Of a stretch of DNA of 64,000 nucleotides, positions 61,533-64,000 are shown in pieces. Both the position numbers and the translations under genes were made by a program. A model generated the notes under the pieces. That model was not told where the DNA came from, searched no databases, and saw only the letters and a program-made list of their open reading frames with translations. The first letter of the stretch is position 1. Each line of letters starts with the position of its first letter. The stretch is from assembly GCF_003347595.2 (NCBI RefSeq), contig NZ_QCZK02000024.1, forward strand, positions 1-64,000. Direction: 5' to 3'. The DNA comes from Botryobacter ruber (lineage in GTDB: Bacteria; Bacteroidota; Bacteroidia; Cytophagales; Hymenobacteraceae).

Positions 61533-64000
61533 TTACGCTGCCTGCACTTTTCTTCTGGGGATGGATTTGCCTTTCTGATCGCTGCCTTTGCCGCCTTCTT
61601 TGTTGCGGCGCACAATGGCCATCACAAAACCAACAGACATGATAATTGTGCCTATCCAGAGGATGTTTACAAACGGCTTTTCAATTGCTTTCAGGATAAT
61701 CCAGTCCTTTTGCGTGGCGTTAATACCTATTTTGAAGCGGCTCTTCTCGGTGTCGATGTGCATGAACGTGATGCGCAAGCCCAGGTCTTCGATTGTTTCC
61801 GGCAAAAGCCCCATCATGCCGTCTTTGATCATGAGCACCGGGTGTGCATGGTAGTTTTTGCGCTCCCCCATTATTTTCATATCCGCCTGCACTGCCACAT
61901 CGCCAGCTTTCAGCTGCACGCCCGGCACCTGCGATATGCGCTCAATGCCATTGAATACAGCTACGTAGTCGTTCAGAATAATCGTGTCGCCGGCGGCAAC
62001 TTCATACTCCTTCAGCTCGCCCCATTCTTTTTCTTCAGGCGCGATAGACGATACGTGCGTGTACAGGTCCTTGGTAAAGAAATGCTCTATATCCGGGGAA
62101 GCAAGCAAGCCCATGTTCGGGTTGGTCTGCGCCCGCGGATACAGCACAAAGCTATCATCCAGACTTTCGTACGACACTTCGTAGTAGATATTTTCCGGCG
62201 AGTGCAGCTCCAGTGTATCGCCTGTTTCGTGATATACCTTGTCACCTGCTTTAATAGCACCGCGCGCGATGGCTTTATACGGATCGTCGGTCGGGAAAAG
62301 AAGCTCCTGGTTCACATAACCGGGCACTCCTTTTACTTCCTGGAAGCGGCCGTGGTAGCTTACCTGATACTTGCCCATTTCTACAGGCGTATTACGCCAG
62401 AGCAGCACGTTGTCGCGGTTAATCTCGTCGGGGAATTCGCGGGAGTACAGCAGGCCCGAGTTGTTCTGCGAAATGATATTGGAATAGCCCGAAGAGAACA
62501 GGATACCCAGCAGCATCAGCGCTACCCCGATGTGTGCAACGGCCCCACCCGACAAGCTTACTTTTTTCTGCAGCAGTCCGAATATAATGCTCAGGTTAGC
62601 CAGCACAGCAAAAAGCGCAGCTATAAACAAGGTAATGTATACCGGGTTGTCCAGCTTAAAGCTGAACACATCAAACTTATTCGACAGGATGATCACCAAA
62701 CTGGTAATCAGGAGCGTCAGCATCAACGGTACCGTAATGGCATCTTTAAAGCTGGTCTTATTTGCCTTCTTCCACCACAGCAACTGCCCCACGCCCGAAA
62801 GAATGGCGATGGCGATACCAGCCCACAACTGGAACTTGGTATAATGCGCAATCTGATCGGCAGGCAGGGCTGCGTTCGACTCGATCCCGATAAAGCCCAG
62901 GAAGGAGTTATAAACCGGGATAGACGTAGTAGCCAGCACCTGGAAACCAGCCAGGCAAAGTACGGCGGCGCCAATAAACACCCAGAATTCGGCACTGTAG
63001 GTAGTCAGTTCTTTTTCGGTAGACGGTATTTGTTTCCAGCGGTACACCAGCAGCGCAATGGCCAGCACCGTGAAGGCCGCCAGGTAGGTAAACAGCTGCC
63101 CGGATAAACCCAAATCAGTGAAAGAGTGCACGGAGGCATTTCCTAAGATACCGCTACGGGTCAGGAACGTCGCGTACAGGATGAGCAGGAAAGAAGCAAT
63201 AACCAGGATGAAAGAGGCGGAAAGTCCCTGCTTGCTGCGCTTGTAGGCGATCATGGTGTGGATGGCCCCCACCAGCACCAGCCACGGGATATACACGGCA
63301 TTCTCCACCGGGTCCCAATTCCAGTAGCCCCCGAAGTTCAGCGTTTCGTAAGCCCAGTAAGCTCCCATCATAATCCCGATGCCCAGTACTACAGCAGCGA
63401 AGTGCGACCAGGGCAGCGCAGGCTTCACCCACTCGGTAAACTTGCCTTTCCAGAGGCCCGCAATGGCAAACGCAAACGGTACGAGCGTAGCAGCAAAGCC
63501 CAGGAACAGGGTTGGCGGGTGAATCACCATCCAGTAGTTCTGGAGCAGCGGGTTCAGGCCGGTGCCGTCTTTGGGAACAAAGTTAGGATCCATTTTAAAT
63601 ACCGGCGCATCCGTCATGGCATCCCGCATGAGAATGAACGGCGAAGAGCCCAGTTTGAAGTCTCCGATTACCACGCCCAGGATCATCGACGTCAGGAAGA
63701 TCTGCACGAACGAGAAAGTAGCCATCACGGGCGCTTCCCAGGTTTTATTTTTCTTTCCGAACTTAATAAGGGCAATTCCCAGGGCCACATGCCAGAAAAC
63801 CCAGAGCAGGAAAGATCCTTCCTGGCCTTCCCAGAAGCAGGAAATCATATAGTACACCGGCAAATGGTTAGAGGAGTGGCTCCAGGCGTAATGGTACTCG
63901 TAGCGGTGTTCGTAAATAATATTGAAGAGAAAGAAGATAATGGCTACTACGGCAGCACCATGCACATAAAAAGCGGCACGCGCCATCGTGCGCCAACTGG
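61533..64000 (-). CDS. ccsA: Cytochrome c biogenesis protein, CcmF/CcsA type (5' end off window)
   Basis: This is the membrane subunit of the heme-to-apocytochrome c ligation machinery. At least 821 residues are visible. The reading frame is still open at the right edge and the visible start (SWRTMARAAFYVHG) matches an internal CcmF segment, so the true N-terminus lies outside. It has about 12-14 helices, EGQEGSFLLWVFWHV and the heme-binding tryptophan-rich motif GGYWNWDPVENAVYIPWLVLVGAIHT (WWD-type). A large periplasmic region lies near the C-terminus, with a final TM and a basic RRNKEGGKGSDQKGKSIPRRK tail. The symbol is a best fit. ccmF is also used. Confidence 0.88.
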   Translation of the reverse strand, partial: SWRTMARAAFYVHGAAVVAIIFFLFNIIYEHRYEYHYAWSHSSNHLPVYYMISCFWEGQEGSFLLWVFWHVALGIALIKFGKKNKTWEAPVMATFSFVQIFLTSMILGVVIGDFKLGSSPFILMRDAMTDAPVFKMDPNFVPKDGTGLNPLLQNYWMVIHPPTLFLGFAATLVPFAFAIAGLWKGKFTEWVKPALPWSHFAAVVLGIGIMMGAYWAYETLNFGGYWNWDPVENAVYIPWLVLVGAIHTMIAYKRSKQGLSASFILVIASFLLILYATFLTRSGILGNASVHSFTDLGLSGQLFTYLAAFTVLAIALLVYRWKQIPSTEKELTTYSAEFWVFIGAAVLCLAGFQVLATTSIPVYNSFLGFIGIESNAALPADQIAHYTKFQLWAGIAIAILSGVGQLLWWKKANKTSFKDAITVPLMLTLLITSLVIILSNKFDVFSFKLDNPVYITLFIAALFAVLANLSIIFGLLQKKVSLSGGAVAHIGVALMLLGILFSSGYSNIISQNNSGLLYSREFPDEINRDNVLLWRNTPVEMGKYQVSYHGRFQEVKGVPGYVNQELLFPTDDPYKAIARGAIKAGDKVYHETGDTLELHSPENIYYEVSYESLDDSFVLYPRAQTNPNMGLLASPDIEHFFTKDLYTHVSSIAPEEKEWGELKEYEVAAGDTIILNDYVAVFNGIERISQVPGVQLKAGDVAVQADMKIMGERKNYHAHPVLMIKDGMMGLLPETIEDLGLRITFMHIDTEKSRFKIGINATQKDWIILKAIEKPFVNILWIGTIIMSVGFVMAIVRRNKEGGKGSDQKGKSIPRRKVQAA

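Noticed and set aside
61521..63107. A 528-codon open frame on the plus strand opposite the cytochrome c biogenesis gene
   Set aside because: It is antisense to a clearly conserved membrane protein, has an H/Q/R-rich composition with no fold signals, and comes from the G+C bias at third positions of the real gene.

Overview
The window reads as chromosomal DNA of a Bacteroidota bacterium, most likely a Cytophagales/Hymenobacteraceae (Pontibacter-like) organism. This is inferred from TAnnTTTG-type promoters with an upstream TTG, a type IX secretion sorting domain, many Bacteroidota-style lipoproteins, an ISC-type ferredoxin with IscX, a UbiA prenyltransferase of the Bacteroidota kind and the kynurenine route to NAD. 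No phage, IS element, CRISPR array or plasmid gene is visible.

Layout. 1-880: leader of a 16S rRNA gene lying just off the left edge (minus strand), driven by four tandem promoters. 0.9-5.9 kb: kynU, a CPA1 antiporter, alkB and kmo. 6-18.3 kb: secreted or lipid-anchored proteins, asnS, rpoN, a PAP2-like membrane protein, a T9SS cargo protein, a PaaG-like hydratase/isomerase and two DUF4142 paralogues. 18.4-24.3 kb (minus): uvrA, DUF202, a LOG-family gene and a MacB-like permease. 24.6-33.6 kb: queA, ispD, an orphan ABC ATPase, DUF2795, DUF349, ettA, a 31-residue membrane peptide and the 3-hydroxyanthranilate dioxygenase gene. 33.8-38.8 kb (minus): two lipoproteins and a histidine kinase/response regulator pair. 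39.3-45.3 kb: a STAS-like protein, a CE15-like esterase and a GH106-like rhamnosidase. 45.5-47.9 kb: a small membrane protein overlapping a gene for a fused ABC-ATPase/MutS-ATPase protein, next to an initiator tRNA-Met. 48.1-57.1 kb: an Omp85 protein, hemW, metF and metH with a SAM-I riboswitch. 57.5-64 kb (minus): a UbiA prenyltransferase, a cold shock protein, kdsC, iscX, fdx, a DUF2520 protein and a cytochrome c biogenesis gene (CcmF/CcsA) cut by the right edge.

Genes that work together. kynU, kmo and the dioxygenase gene (33.0 kb) supply three consecutive steps from kynurenine towards quinolinate and NAD. metF and metH close the methionine/folate cycle, and the riboswitch lets SAM control metH. 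The kinase and regulator at 36-38.8 kb are a two-component pair. IscX and the ferredoxin belong to Fe-S assembly. The esterase and rhamnosidase suggest use of plant cell wall polymers.

Intergenic DNA is unusually patterned. About 26 copies of a roughly 30-bp G-rich repeat (called R1 here) sit between genes, often as inverted pairs. A second family beginning TTTGTCTGAAC (R2), a roughly 360-bp element with terminal inverted repeats, and two inverted copies of a composite repeat flanking 57.4-60.2 kb are also present. The strongest candidate for something undescribed is the ABC-MutS fusion with its overlapping membrane partner.
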